Notes: generated by a model from the letters alone, not told the origin. A DNA stretch of 35,084 nt from CAMAVH01 sp964628235 (GCA_964628235.1 CAZVLU010000037.1:1-35084); one strand, 5' to 3'; counted from the first letter of the stretch, positions 1-10,761 are shown. A program made the numbers and translations.

Positions 1-80
1 CCCGGACTTGGTCCGGGCATCCACGCCTTGCGGCGCGGATGAAAGAAAAGGCGTGGATGGCCGGACCAAGTCCGGCCATG
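1..80. repeat. Palindromic intergenic repeat
   Basis: Bases 1-29 and about 48-75 are inverted copies of a unit containing ccggacttggtccgg and ccacgcctt, separated by an A-rich loop. Each arm also holds its own small palindrome (ccggac..gtccgg). The element starts at the window edge, so its left limit is unknown. Repeats of this look are common between genes in Rhizobiales-type genomes; that is recall, not a search. Function unknown; it could form a cruciform or act as a transcript 3' hairpin. Confidence 0.6.
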
Positions 81-150
81 ACGGTAGTGATCTGCGATCG
101 AGTCTCCAACGCCATGATCCTGACGAATTCGCCGCTTGCGCCGTGCGGCT

Positions 151-651
151 TCACAGCACGGCGATGAAATCCAACTGAATGAACAGGCCTCTCGGCACGT
201 CCATCGGATAGACCTTGCGCACCGGCCGGTCCTCGGCGTCGGGGAACATCGCCAGCCATTCCATGTTGATGATCTCGGTCAGCTCTTTGCGCGACCCCGA
301 TTCGGGAATGTAGAAATTGATGCGGGCGATATTGCCGGTGGTGCCGCCCGCCGCTTCAATCGCTTGGCGCAATTTGACGAAGGCGAAGGCGATCTGCTCC
401 GCCGGATCTGGCGAGACTTCGTCGGTCACCGGCTTCTCGCCTGAGATCGAGGCGGAAAACACCATGTTGCCCATGCGGATCAGCGCCGGCACCGGGTTCT
501 TATGCTCGCGTCCGCCCGGGATATGGACGACCTCACGGCGCAGCGATTCGCTGCGGAGAGCCGCCTGATGGATGCGCTTGTTGACCTTGGCCGTCGCGGC
601 TTTGACGGTTTTGAGCGGCTTTTTCACGGTTTTGGCTGGTTTCTTCACCAT
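151..651 (-). CDS. RidA/YjgF family protein with lysine-rich N-terminal extension
   Basis: 166 residues. Residues about 40-166 form a RidA (YjgF/YER057c/UK114) domain, a trimeric family that hydrolyses reactive enamine/imine intermediates from PLP enzymes. Visible family features are the segment after IPGG (44-47), the FSASISGE strand (65-72) and a C-terminal VPRGLFIQLDFIAV strand whose R154 lines up with the carboxylate-binding arginine of E. coli RidA. Family members are usually about 130 residues. Here about 40 residues rich in Lys, Ala and Val precede the domain, with two KP-x-KTVK units resembling histone H1 tails. The ATG follows a good ribosome site (ggaggcgaaat), so the tail is probably really translated. 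The gene stands alone and is divergent from typA. Enzymatic role is inferred from family only. Confidence 0.85.
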   Translation of the reverse strand: MVKKPAKTVKKPLKTVKAATAKVNKRIHQAALRSESLRREVVHIPGGREHKNPVPALIRMGNMVFSASISGEKPVTDEVSPDPAEQIAFAFVKLRQAIEAAGGTTGNIARINFYIPESGSRKELTEIINMEWLAMFPDAEDRPVRKVYPMDVPRGLFIQLDFIAVL

Positions 652-849
652 ATTTCGCCTCCCTTAGATGTCCCAAACGCGCGGATTCACGCAACTTAAC
701 GACCTTTTTAGGCATAAATCCTGCGCGGCGACAGCCTGACGGCTTTGAAATGGCCCTTATCCACAGTCGGCCTTTCGTTTTGCCCCTAAGGTCAGTATGT
801 TGCGCCGCCGCAAGTCCCACAGACCCCGTTTATATAAGACTCGAGCCCC

Positions 850-2670
<1,821 letters not shown>

Positions 2671-2684
2671 GCGCGCCGATTAAA

Positions 2685-2728
2685 AATGCAAAAGGCCGGC
2701 GTTCTCGCGAACGCCGGCCTTTTGCATT
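2685..2728 (+). terminator. Intrinsic terminator after typA
   Basis: A perfect 20-base stem (2685-2704 with 2709-2728), GC-rich in the middle, with loop tctc-type 2705-2708. The arms end in A and T runs, so it can work in both directions. It lies 15 bases after the typA stop. Confidence 0.9.
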
Positions 2729-2849
2729 CCAACAGCGAGTCGGACAAGATCGAGATTGCAACCCGCGCCAGGACATCCTTTGCCGATCTGCAGAAGCTCT
2801 AAGACGGAAGCCGGCTCGCCTTGAACGATTTGCGGTCTCGAGAGGCCGC

Positions 2850-4730
2850 TTATTCGGCGGCAGAGCGCGTTTCCGCCTGCTCCAAGGCATCCTGGGCGGC
2901 GATCCAGTCGCTCTCGGCCTTGACCATGTCGCGTTCAAGCTCGGCCAGCTTCTTTTTCAAGGTGACGATGCGCGCCGGACCCGCCGGGTCTGTATAGAGT
3001 GCCGGATCGGCCAGGTCGCGTTCGGCCTGTTCCTTGTAACGCGTGAGATTGTCGAGGCGCTTCTCCGCCGACTGTGCCGCCTTGCGAAGCGGCGCCAAAG
3101 CCTTATGGTTTTCTTTCTTCGGGCTCGGCGAAGCTTTGCCGGCGCCATTCTTAGCCGAGGCTTCGGCGCGCTTGTCGGCGAGAAGCTGCTGGCCATAAGC
3201 CTCAAGATCGCCGTCGAACGGCTTGACCGAGCCGCCGGCCACGACCCACAGGCGCTCGACGCACAGTTCGAGCAAATGCGGATCATGACTGACCAAAATG
3301 ACCGCGCCGTTATAGCCGTTCAGCGCGTTGATCAGCGCTTCACGCGCCTCGATGTCCAAATGGTTGGTCGGTTCGTCGAGCAGCAGGATGTGCGGCGCGT
3401 CAATCGTGATGGTGGCGAACAGCAGACGCGCCTTCTCGCCGCCCGACAGCTTGCCGATCTTGGTTTCGGCGCGCTGCTGCGAGAAACCGAAGCGGCCGAG
3501 TTGGCCGCGCACTTTGGTCTCGTTGGCCAGCGGCATGACGCGCGACATATGCTGGTAGCCGCTCAAGCTCAGGTCGAAGGCGTCGGCCTGCTCCTGGCAG
3601 AAATAGCCGACGCGCAGCTTGCCTGATTTGCGCAATTCGCCGGCCAACGGCTTGAGCTCGCCGGCCAGGGTACGCAGGAAGGTCGACTTGCCGTTGCCGT
3701 TCGAGCCGAGCAGGCCGATGCGGTCGTCCATGTCGATGCGGACGCCGAGGCCTTTGAGAATCGCCGTGTTCGGCGGATAGCCGGCGGTCACGCTCTCCAT
3801 AGCGATCAGCGGCGGCGACAGCTCTTGCGGATCGGGAAAATTGAACACCACTTCGGCGTCGGCCTGTAGCGGCGCAAGTTCCTGCATGCGCGCCAGCGCC
3901 TTGATGCGCGACTGCGCCTGGCGCGCCTTGCTGGCTTTGGCTTTGAAGCGATCGACGAACGCCTGCATATGGGCGCGTTGCTCGGCCTGCTTGGCGATGG
4001 CCGCCTGTTGCAGCATCCGGCGCTCTGCGCGCACGCGCTCGAAGTTCTCGTAATCGCCGCGATAGAAGGTCAGCTTGCCGTCTTCGAGATGCAGGATGCC
4101 GTCGACGATCTTGTTCAACAGGCCGCGGTCATGGCTGACCAGCAAGATAGTGCCCGGGTAGCTCGTCAGATGCGCTTCGAGCCAGATGCGGGTTTCATAA
4201 TCGAGGTGGTTGCTCGGCTCGTCGAGCAGCAGCAGGTCGGGGGCCGCAAATAGGGTCGCCGCCAGGGCGACGCGCATGCGCCAGCCGCCCGAAAAGCTTT
4301 CCAACGGACGGTCCTGCATGTCCTCGTCGAAGCCGAGGCCGGAGAGGATTTCGGCGGCGCGCGCCGGCGCCGAATGGGCGGAAATATCCGCCAAACGGAT
4401 ATGGATCTCGGCGATGCGCCCCGGATCTGTGGCGTGCTCCGCCTCCGCCAGCAAGGCGGCGCGCTCGCTGTCGGCCGCCAGCACGAAGCCGATCGGCGTG
4501 AAGCCTTCCGGCATTTCCTGCTGCACCCAGCCCATGCGGGTGCGCGGGCTGACCTCGACCTTGCCGCCATCCAGGCCCAATTCGCCGGCCACGATGCGCA
4601 ACAGGGTCGATTTTCCCATGCCGTTGCGCCCGATCAGGCCGACTTTATGGCCGGTCGGGATTTGCGCCGAGGCGTTGTCGAGCAGCAAGCGCTGGCCGAT
4701 ACGATAGGTGAGATCGCTGAGTTGGAGCAT
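2850..4730 (-). CDS. ABC-F family ATPase (YheS/Uup-like)
   Basis: 626 residues from the ATG at 4730, chosen because the protein then begins MLQLSDLTYRIG as ABC-F proteins do; the open frame extends further upstream without homology. Two ATPase cassettes in one chain with no membrane segments: Walker A GRNGMGKS (34-41) with signature FSGGW and Walker B LLLLDEPSNHLD, then a second cassette with GSNGNGKS, LSGGEKAR and LLLLDEPTNHLD. A charged linker joins them, and about 90 C-terminal residues look like a coiled-coil arm. Family members act on the ribosome to relieve stalled elongation. The FSGGWRMR signature is most like E. coli YheS. Could also be called Uup; the exact subfamily is not settled. 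Convergent with typA. Confidence 0.9.
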   Translation of the reverse strand: MLQLSDLTYRIGQRLLLDNASAQIPTGHKVGLIGRNGMGKSTLLRIVAGELGLDGGKVEVSPRTRMGWVQQEMPEGFTPIGFVLAADSERAALLAEAEHATDPGRIAEIHIRLADISAHSAPARAAEILSGLGFDEDMQDRPLESFSGGWRMRVALAATLFAAPDLLLLDEPSNHLDYETRIWLEAHLTSYPGTILLVSHDRGLLNKIVDGILHLEDGKLTFYRGDYENFERVRAERRMLQQAAIAKQAEQRAHMQAFVDRFKAKASKARQAQSRIKALARMQELAPLQADAEVVFNFPDPQELSPPLIAMESVTAGYPPNTAILKGLGVRIDMDDRIGLLGSNGNGKSTFLRTLAGELKPLAGELRKSGKLRVGYFCQEQADAFDLSLSGYQHMSRVMPLANETKVRGQLGRFGFSQQRAETKIGKLSGGEKARLLFATITIDAPHILLLDEPTNHLDIEAREALINALNGYNGAVILVSHDPHLLELCVERLWVVAGGSVKPFDGDLEAYGQQLLADKRAEASAKNGAGKASPSPKKENHKALAPLRKAAQSAEKRLDNLTRYKEQAERDLADPALYTDPAGPARIVTLKKKLAELERDMVKAESDWIAAQDALEQAETRSAAE

Positions 4731-4943
4731 GGCGGGCGGATGAGTAGCACAGGCGGGGCGGTCATTCCCAGGGCCGATTGCCGCAGTGCAAAAAGGACCG
4801 CGAAAGGCGCGGAAAACCGGCAGCACTATGTCGCAAATTGTGGATGGTGGCCCCGCTCCAGGCCCCTAGAATGGCGCCAAGACCAGAGAATGGTTACGAC
4901 CGGGCCGCCATGTAGTGGTCCGGCGCTTACAGGAGAGGTTCCC

Positions 4944-6002
4944 ATGTCCAAAGCCCTGCCCGCGGCGGCCGTCGCCGCCTGCCTCGTCGCCTCGCCCGCC
5001 GTCCTGTCCGATGCCCAGGCCGACGCTCTGTCGGACTTCTACCAGGGTAAACAGATCACCATGATGATCGGCACCAGCCCGGGCGGCGATTACGACCAGC
5101 GCGGCCGCATGCTGGCCCGCTACATGCCCAAATATATCCCCGGCAACCCGACCATCGTGCCGCGCAACCTGCCGGGCGGCGTCGGCCTGCAGGCCGCCCA
5201 TTGGCTCTATGAGGTGGCCCCCAAGGACGGCACCTCGCTCCACATGGTCATGCAGAGCATGCCGGCGCACCAATTGCTCGGCGGCCAGGGCGTGCAATTC
5301 GACGCGGCCAAGTTCAACTGGGTCGGCAACACCACCGACACGCCCAACGTGGTCACCACCTGGCACACCACCGGCGTGACCAACGTCGAAGAGGCGAAAA
5401 AGAAGGAAGTGATCCTCGGCGCGCCCGGCACCGCCACCTCGTCGGTCTATTACCCGCTGCTGATGAACGCCATAGCCGGGACCAAATTCAAGATCATCGC
5501 CGGCTATCCGGGCGGCAACGACGTGAACCTGGCGATGGAGCGCGGCGAAGTCGGCGGTCGCGGCTCGAACGCCTGGGCCTCCTGGGTCAGCGGCAATCCC
5601 GCCTGGCTCAAGGACGGCAAAATCCATCAACTCGTCCAGGTCGGCCTCAAGCGCCACAAAGACCTGCCCGACGTGCCCATGCTGATGGAATTGGGTACCA
5701 GCGACGAGGACCGCGCGGTGCTCCGCTTCATGTCGGCCGACACCGCCTTTTCGCGCGCCGTGGCGACAACGCCCGGCATCCCGGCCGACCGCCTGACGGC
5801 GCTGCGCCGCGCCTTCGACGCTGCCATGAAGGACCCCGAACTGCTCGCCGAGTCAGAGAAGGCCAAGCGCGACCTCGGCCCGATGACCGGCGAGGAGGTT
5901 CAGCAGGTGGTCGCCGAACTGATGAGGACTCCGCCCGCCATCATCGCCCGCACCAAGGCGATTCTCGAAGACTCGGGCCGCGTGCAACAAGTACCCAAGT
6001 GA
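4944..6002 (+). CDS. TctC-like periplasmic substrate-binding protein (Bug family)
   Basis: 352 residues, preceded by ribosome site aggagagg at 4931-4938. A signal peptide with a probable cut after AQA (residue 27) marks it as periplasmic. The rest fits the tripartite tricarboxylate transporter receptor family: GKQITMMIGTSPGGDYD near the N-terminus, then NLPGGVGLQAAHWLY. These proteins bind small organic acids and hand them to TctA/TctB membrane partners. No TctA or TctB gene is present here, so it is an orphan receptor, as is common in alpha- and betaproteobacteria. Ligand unknown. A terminator follows directly. Confidence 0.9.
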   Translation: MSKALPAAAVAACLVASPAVLSDAQADALSDFYQGKQITMMIGTSPGGDYDQRGRMLARYMPKYIPGNPTIVPRNLPGGVGLQAAHWLYEVAPKDGTSLHMVMQSMPAHQLLGGQGVQFDAAKFNWVGNTTDTPNVVTTWHTTGVTNVEEAKKKEVILGAPGTATSSVYYPLLMNAIAGTKFKIIAGYPGGNDVNLAMERGEVGGRGSNAWASWVSGNPAWLKDGKIHQLVQVGLKRHKDLPDVPMLMELGTSDEDRAVLRFMSADTAFSRAVATTPGIPADRLTALRRAFDAAMKDPELLAESEKAKRDLGPMTGEEVQQVVAELMRTPPAIIARTKAILEDSGRVQQVPK

Positions 6003-6005
6003 CGA

Positions 6006-6036
6006 AAAAGCCCGCCAGGGTCGCTGGCGGGCTTTT
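6006..6036 (+). terminator. Intrinsic terminator after the TctC-like gene
   Basis: Stem aaaagcccgccag / ctggcgggctttt (6006-6018 with 6024-6036), five-base loop, with a T run at the 3' side. It lies only a few bases after the stop codon. Confidence 0.9.
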
Positions 6037-6051
6037 ATGAACGGATACAAT

Positions 6052-6080
6052 GGCCGCGGGAGCGATCCCGCGGCCGTTTT
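6052..6080. terminator. Second hairpin, probable terminator of the minus-strand small gene
   Basis: A perfect 10-base GC-rich stem (6052-6061 with 6066-6075) and loop gcga, followed on the plus strand by gtttt. It lies 11 bases below the stop of the 6092-6286 gene, so it may serve that gene or back up the terminator at 6006-6036. Confidence 0.6.
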
Positions 6081-6091
6081 CGTCTCGGAAA

Positions 6092-6286
6092 CTAGGAGGC
6101 GGCGCTTTCGCGGGCTTTGCGCATGGCGCGGGTCGCGTCGAGCAGACGGATGACGTCTTCGCGGCTCACGCCGTCGCGGCGCATGACCTGGCGGACAACC
6201 GGATCGGCGAGCATATCGCCGATCTTCGGCTCATAAGCCGCGATCTCACGGTGGGCGACGAGCATCGGTTCGATACGGGTATCCAT
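6092..6286 (-). CDS. Small conserved-looking protein of unknown function
   Basis: 64 residues, starting MDTRIEPMLVAHREI. The ribosome site is good on the minus strand (aggaga, 7 bases before the ATG). No membrane segment or signal peptide. The sequence is mostly predicted helix with alternating charges, and the segment DPVVRQVMRRDGVSREDV looks like a short DNA- or protein-binding helical pair. Codon use matches the high-GC neighbours, and a hairpin follows the stop, so it is likely a real gene. I do not recognise the family and give no function. Confidence 0.65.
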   Translation of the reverse strand: MDTRIEPMLVAHREIAAYEPKIGDMLADPVVRQVMRRDGVSREDVIRLLDATRAMRKARESAAS

Positions 6287-6469
6287 GGTCTTTCTCCTGC
6301 GGGACGCTACAAACTATCGGTGAAACTATTAATCGTCGGTAAAAGCGGCAGGATGATGGCCACCAGATGATCATTTCTGGATGGCGCGATTTTTTTGCCC
6401 GCGTCATTCACGATACGGAGTCTACGCTCAAGCGGACGAGTCGTTCCGTTCTCACCAGCCAAGCGAACA

Positions 6470-6500
6470 AAGAAAAACCCCGGTCTCTCGACCGGGGTTT
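6470..6500 (-). terminator. Intrinsic terminator after the UbiD gene
   Basis: Stem aaaccccggtc / gaccggggttt (6475-6485 with 6490-6500). The minus-strand T run corresponds to the A-rich bases 6470-6479. It lies about 50 bases beyond the UbiD stop. The rest of 6287-6552 shows nothing recognisable. Confidence 0.85.
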
Positions 6501-6552
6501 CATCAAGCTGTCGTAATCGCCGCCGCTATCTCGCAGTTGCGATAAAAGCCGC

Positions 6553-8052
6553 TTACTTGCGCGTGCGCGACATCTCTTTGCCTTCGAGCATCCAGCCGAA
6601 CAGCTCCTTGGTCAGCCGCGCCGTCTCCGGCTTGGGCATGTTGACGTCAGGGTACTGGTCGCGCCAGTGGAAGGGACGGCAGGCGTTGATGATGGCGCGG
6701 CTGTTGGTGAAGTCGTTGCGCTCACGCTTCTCCGGACCGATCGACGGATCGAGCGGGGTCGACCAGGCGTTCTTGATGATGTCGATGGCCGTGGCCGGAT
6801 CGGAGCGGGTGCAAACCGCCCACATCAACTGGTCCAGGTCGGCGACGTCGATGTCGTCATCGACCACGATCACGTACTTGCCGGCATAGGCGACCGAACG
6901 GCACATGGCGGCGAGATGGCCGGCCTGGGTGGCATGGCCCGGATAGCGCTGCTTGATCGAGACGGCGGTCAGCTGACGCGAGCCGCCGACTTCGTGGCAC
7001 CAGCAGGCCGACACGTCGGGCAGGCCGCACTTCTGCAGCTCCTGCTTGAGCAGCGCCGAGCGCATGACGGCGCGGTAGCGCGCCTGCTCCTCGGGCGGAC
7101 GCTGCGGCGGGCAGCCGAGGATGATCGGGTCGTTGCGGTGATAGATCGCCTTGATGTCGAGCACGGGCTCGGGGCGGGCGTCGGAGGCGTAATAGCCGGT
7201 CCATTCGCCGAACGGGCCTTCGACCTGGCGGTTGCCCGGCTGCACGAAGCCTTCGAGCACGATCTCGGCGTCGGCCGGGAACGGCAGGCCGGTGTGCTTG
7301 CCCTTCACCACCTTCATCGGACGGCCGCGGTAAGCGCCGGCGATGTCGAACTCGCAAACGCCGTATGGCACTTCGCTGCAGCCCATGAGGAAGGTCAGCG
7401 GATCGCCGCCGATGACGATGCAGACCGGCATCGGCTTGTTGGCGAACTCGTACTTGTCGCGATGGACGCGGCCATGTTTGCCCGGCGAGATGAAGAAGCC
7501 GACGCGCTTCTTGTCATGGATCATGACGCGGTAGGTGCCGGCGTTGATCCAGCCCTCTTCCGGGTCCTGGGTCACGTTGAAGCTGCCGGTGCCGATGTAG
7601 CGGTTGCCCTGGTCGCCGTCATGCCAGACCGGCGTCGGGAACTTCGTCACGTCGACGTCGTCGCCTTCCATGATGTTTTCCATCACGGGGCCGGTCTCGA
7701 CCACTTCGTGCGGGATCGGATTGTTGATGATCTTCTGGAAGTGCTTCAGGAAGGCTTCCGACAGCTCGACCTTGTCGAGATGCGGCGGGAAGCCGAGCGT
7801 CATGTTCTGGCGCTGGGCGCCGAAGAAGTTGGCCATGACGCGGAAGCCCTTGGGGGCGCCGGGAATATTGTCGAACACGCCGACCGGAGCGCTGTCCTTG
7901 TGCTGCAGCAGCTCGGCGGCCATGCCGATCTCGGTTTCCCAGCTATAGCCGTTGGCGAGGCGCACTTCGCCAAGCTTATCGGCTTCCGCCAGCCACTGTC
8001 GCAAATCGTCATATGGCACGTGGACCTTGAGATTGGTGTCCGGCTTACTCAT
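6553..8052 (-). CDS. UbiD family prenylated-FMN decarboxylase
   Basis: 499 residues. UbiD enzymes use prenylated FMN to add or remove CO2 on aromatic or alpha,beta-unsaturated acids. The active-site trio of the fungal ferulate decarboxylase (Arg, Glu, Glu) can be placed: N170 and R175 in INAGTYR, then E278 and E283 in VEGPFGEWTGYY. Length and motif spacing are close to the Fdc1/UbiD pattern, so the enzyme is probably active. The substrate cannot be told. It need not be the ubiquinone enzyme, since free-standing UbiD paralogues often act on phenolic acids. The flavin prenyltransferase partner UbiX is not in the window. Starts at ATG 8052 and ends in a clear terminator. Confidence 0.9.
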   Translation of the reverse strand: MSKPDTNLKVHVPYDDLRQWLAEADKLGEVRLANGYSWETEIGMAAELLQHKDSAPVGVFDNIPGAPKGFRVMANFFGAQRQNMTLGFPPHLDKVELSEAFLKHFQKIINNPIPHEVVETGPVMENIMEGDDVDVTKFPTPVWHDGDQGNRYIGTGSFNVTQDPEEGWINAGTYRVMIHDKKRVGFFISPGKHGRVHRDKYEFANKPMPVCIVIGGDPLTFLMGCSEVPYGVCEFDIAGAYRGRPMKVVKGKHTGLPFPADAEIVLEGFVQPGNRQVEGPFGEWTGYYASDARPEPVLDIKAIYHRNDPIILGCPPQRPPEEQARYRAVMRSALLKQELQKCGLPDVSACWCHEVGGSRQLTAVSIKQRYPGHATQAGHLAAMCRSVAYAGKYVIVVDDDIDVADLDQLMWAVCTRSDPATAIDIIKNAWSTPLDPSIGPEKRERNDFTNSRAIINACRPFHWRDQYPDVNMPKPETARLTKELFGWMLEGKEMSRTRK

Positions 8053-8208
8053 CCGTGGTCTCCCTGAAAACGCCTTTGGTGAAGATTGTTAGGCGAATAT
8101 CTAACCTTCCGGCCATCCGGGGCCAAGCGAAAAGCCCATCTTACCAAAACGATTTCTGCCTGTTTCAAAATCCAGCGCAGCGAAAGCTTGCCTTGGCCGC
8201 TGGGGCGC

Positions 8209-8628
8209 TCATTGCACCCGCGTGGCGATGACCTTGTCGCTCGCCATGAGAAGCTTGTGCATCGGGCATTTCCCGGCGATTTCGACGAGCTTGGCGCGCT
8301 CCTCCTCGGTCAATGCCCCCTCGACGTGGATGACGCGGTCGAAGCGATCATAGGGCGCGCCGGTCTCGCCTTTCACGCGCTCGTGGGACACCTCGACGCG
8401 GACAGCGCCAAGCGCCCAGTTTTTATGCGCGGCATAGACGCGTAACGTCATCGAGGTGCAGGAGCCGAGGCTCGCCAACATGAACTGAATCGGCGACAGG
8501 CCGCTGTCGGTTCCCCCGACCTCCGCCGGTTCGTCGGCGGCCAGGACATGGCGACCGGCTTCGACGCGCTGGGCGAATTTTCCCGCGCCGGTTTCGCTGA
8601 CGGTGACGTGGGTGCTGGTTGCGGCCAT
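8209..8628 (-). CDS. OsmC/Ohr family protein (peroxide-reducing)
   Basis: 139 residues from ATG 8628, chosen because aggag sits 6 bases before it; an upstream in-frame ATG at 8670 lacks such a site. OsmC/Ohr proteins reduce organic hydroperoxides with a pair of cysteines. Both are here: C57 in LGSCTSMTL and C121 in GKCPMHKLL. The fold order (N-terminal strands, central helix with the first Cys, later helix with the second) fits. Whether OsmC or Ohr subtype is not certain; the KCPMHK motif favours the OsmC-like/YhfA side. It lies downstream of, and in line with, no other gene. Not obviously in an operon. Confidence 0.9.
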   Translation of the reverse strand: MAATSTHVTVSETGAGKFAQRVEAGRHVLAADEPAEVGGTDSGLSPIQFMLASLGSCTSMTLRVYAAHKNWALGAVRVEVSHERVKGETGAPYDRFDRVIHVEGALTEEERAKLVEIAGKCPMHKLLMASDKVIATRVQ

Positions 8629-8824
8629 GGGGAGCTCCTGAAGCGGCAAAGCGCGAAGTTTAGACAACATTCTCGGCTCCGGGCCAACATTTCGCCGCCC
8701 AAACCCTCAGGACGGCGAATCTTGCCCCGCCAGCGCAATCGGCGCGATAATGGCTTATCGCCCTTCGCCTATGTCCCCGCCTCCGGCCTTTCCCTTACGG
8801 GCATACCGGACCGCCTGAAGATCA

Positions 8825-10123
8825 ATGTCCGGAAAAATCGCCCCCAACCGCATTCTGCGCGCGCTCCGCCATCGCGGTTACGCCATCTTCACCGCCGGCA
8901 ACCTCACGTCGATGAGCGGCGAGTGGATCCAGCGCGTCGGCATCGGCTGGCTGGTCTGGGAGATGACCCATTCGGCAAGCTGGCTCGGCATCATCGCCTG
9001 TGCCGACATGCTGCCCGCCGTGCTGATCAGTCCGCTCGCCGGCGCCTATTCCGACCGCATGAACCGCCTGCGGTTCGTCAAGATGGCGGTGAACCTGTCG
9101 GCTGTGCAGCCTTTGGTTCTGACACTGCTCTTTTTTACCGGCCAGTTGGACATTTGGCTGATATTCGTGCTGGCGCTTTACAACGGCGTGGTCGGCGCTT
9201 TACGGCAATCGTCTTGGCATTCGGTGATCCCCTATCTAGTGGACCGCGAATCCTTGGCGCCCGCCGTGGCGCTCGGCTCGGTGACATATAACCTGTCGCG
9301 CTTCATCGGTCCCGCAATCGCCGGCCCGATGATCGCCATTGCAGGCCCCGGCTACACGTTCCTGCTCAACTTCATCGCGCTGGCCGGCTATCGCATCGGC
9401 TTGCAGTTCATCAAGCTTGTGCGCGACGAAGTGAAGAATCCGCGCAGCGGCACCAACATCCTCAGCGAAACCTTGGAAGGCTTCCGCTACACCATCCGCC
9501 ATCCGGGCATCGCGCCGCTAATTTTCCTGCTGCTCGGCAGTTCGATCGGCCAACGGCCCTTCGTCGATCTCCTGCCCGGCTTCGCCGCGCAAGTCTTCGC
9601 CCGCGGTCCCGAAGCGCTCGGGCTAATGGTCTCGCTCGTTGGCCTCGGCGCGTTGCTTGGCGGCTTGTTTCTCGCCATGCGTCCCTCGGTGCGGGGCCAG
9701 AGCTTTATCGCCATCAACGCCATCTTGCTCGGCGCCATCGGCCTGCTGATCTTCGCCTCCAGCCAACAGTTCTGGCTGGCGCTGATCGGCCTGACCATCG
9801 CCGGCAGCAGCCTTTCGTTGTCCGGCGTCGGCACCATGAGCCTTGTGCAACTCGCAGTCGAAGACAACATGCGCGGCCGCGTCATGAGCATCTACGGCCT
9901 GATCTTTCGCTCGGGCCCCGCCCTCGGCACGCTTATCATGGGCTTTGCCGCCGAATATGTCGGCCTGCGCTGGCCGGTCGCCGTCGGCGCCGGTATCTGC
10001 ATATTCTTCTGGGCCATCACGATCCGCCAGCGCGCCACCATCGCCAAATATGTCGAGTTGGATTCGCCCCGCGTGAAAAGCACCATCATCGACTCAAATC
10101 CGCCGAGTAAATCGCCGCCATGA
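8825..10123 (+). CDS. MFS transporter, EntS-like (MFS_3)
   Basis: 432 residues, about 12 hydrophobic segments. A basic N-terminus (RILRALRHRGY) leads into the first helix, and the cytoplasmic loop motif SDRMNR follows helix 2, as in the major facilitator superfamily. The overall pattern matches the MFS_3 group, which includes the enterobactin exporter EntS. The substrate is not predictable. The last 30 residues are a hydrophilic tail. The stop overlaps the next start (ATGA at 10120-10123), so it is translationally coupled to the Nudix hydrolase. Confidence 0.88.
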   Translation: MSGKIAPNRILRALRHRGYAIFTAGNLTSMSGEWIQRVGIGWLVWEMTHSASWLGIIACADMLPAVLISPLAGAYSDRMNRLRFVKMAVNLSAVQPLVLTLLFFTGQLDIWLIFVLALYNGVVGALRQSSWHSVIPYLVDRESLAPAVALGSVTYNLSRFIGPAIAGPMIAIAGPGYTFLLNFIALAGYRIGLQFIKLVRDEVKNPRSGTNILSETLEGFRYTIRHPGIAPLIFLLLGSSIGQRPFVDLLPGFAAQVFARGPEALGLMVSLVGLGALLGGLFLAMRPSVRGQSFIAINAILLGAIGLLIFASSQQFWLALIGLTIAGSSLSLSGVGTMSLVQLAVEDNMRGRVMSIYGLIFRSGPALGTLIMGFAAEYVGLRWPVAVGAGICIFFWAITIRQRATIAKYVELDSPRVKSTIIDSNPPSKSPP

Positions 10124-10761
10124 CAGCGTCGCATAAAGCTTTCAACGAGATGCAGCTCGACGGCGTCGAGATCGCCAAGCGCGAAGAGCTGTTCCTCGGC
10201 TATTTCCGCGTCGATCGCTACCATCTGCGCCACCGCCTGTTCGCCGGCGGCATGAGCGCGCCATTCATGCGCGAGATTTTCGAGCGCGGCCACGCCGCCG
10301 CCGTGCTGCCGTACGATCCGCTGCGCGATGAAGTGGTGCTGATCGAGCAATTCCGCCCCGGCGCGCTGGCCGCCGGCTTCCATCCCTGGCTGATCGAGCC
10401 GGTCGCCGGCATCATCGAGCCGGGCGAGACGCCAGAGGACGTCGCGCGGCGTGAAGCGGTCGAGGAATCCGGCTGCAAAATTTCCGACCTGGTGCCGATG
10501 CACCATTATCTGACCAGTCCGGGCGGCACGTCGGAGAGCTGCGCGCTATTCTGCGGCAGGGTCGACGCCGCGAACGCCGGCGGCCTGCACGGTCTCGATG
10601 GCGAGCATGAGGATATCCGCGTCATGGCGGTTCCCTTCGCCGAGGCGCGCACCTGGCTCGATGAAGGCAAACTGAACAACGCCCTGACCATTATCGCGGT
10701 GCAATGGCTGGCCCTGAACCGCGTGACATTGCGCGCCCAATGGGCCGCCAGCCCGGCTTGA
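10120..10761 (+). CDS. nudF: Nudix hydrolase, ADP-ribose pyrophosphatase type
   Basis: 213 residues. A complete Nudix box GX5EX7REUXEEXGU runs from G97 to C119 (E103, R111, E112, E115, E116). Upstream residues VVLIEQFRPGALA and the WLIEPVAGIIE lead-in are typical of the NudF/ADP-ribose subfamily, which splits ADP-ribose to AMP and ribose-5-phosphate. All Mg-binding glutamates are present. Its start overlaps the MFS stop by ATGA. The symbol rests on subfamily resemblance; other ADP-sugars are possible substrates. Confidence 0.88.
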   Translation: MTASHKAFNEMQLDGVEIAKREELFLGYFRVDRYHLRHRLFAGGMSAPFMREIFERGHAAAVLPYDPLRDEVVLIEQFRPGALAAGFHPWLIEPVAGIIEPGETPEDVARREAVEESGCKISDLVPMHHYLTSPGGTSESCALFCGRVDAANAGGLHGLDGEHEDIRVMAVPFAEARTWLDEGKLNNALTIIAVQWLALNRVTLRAQWAASPA

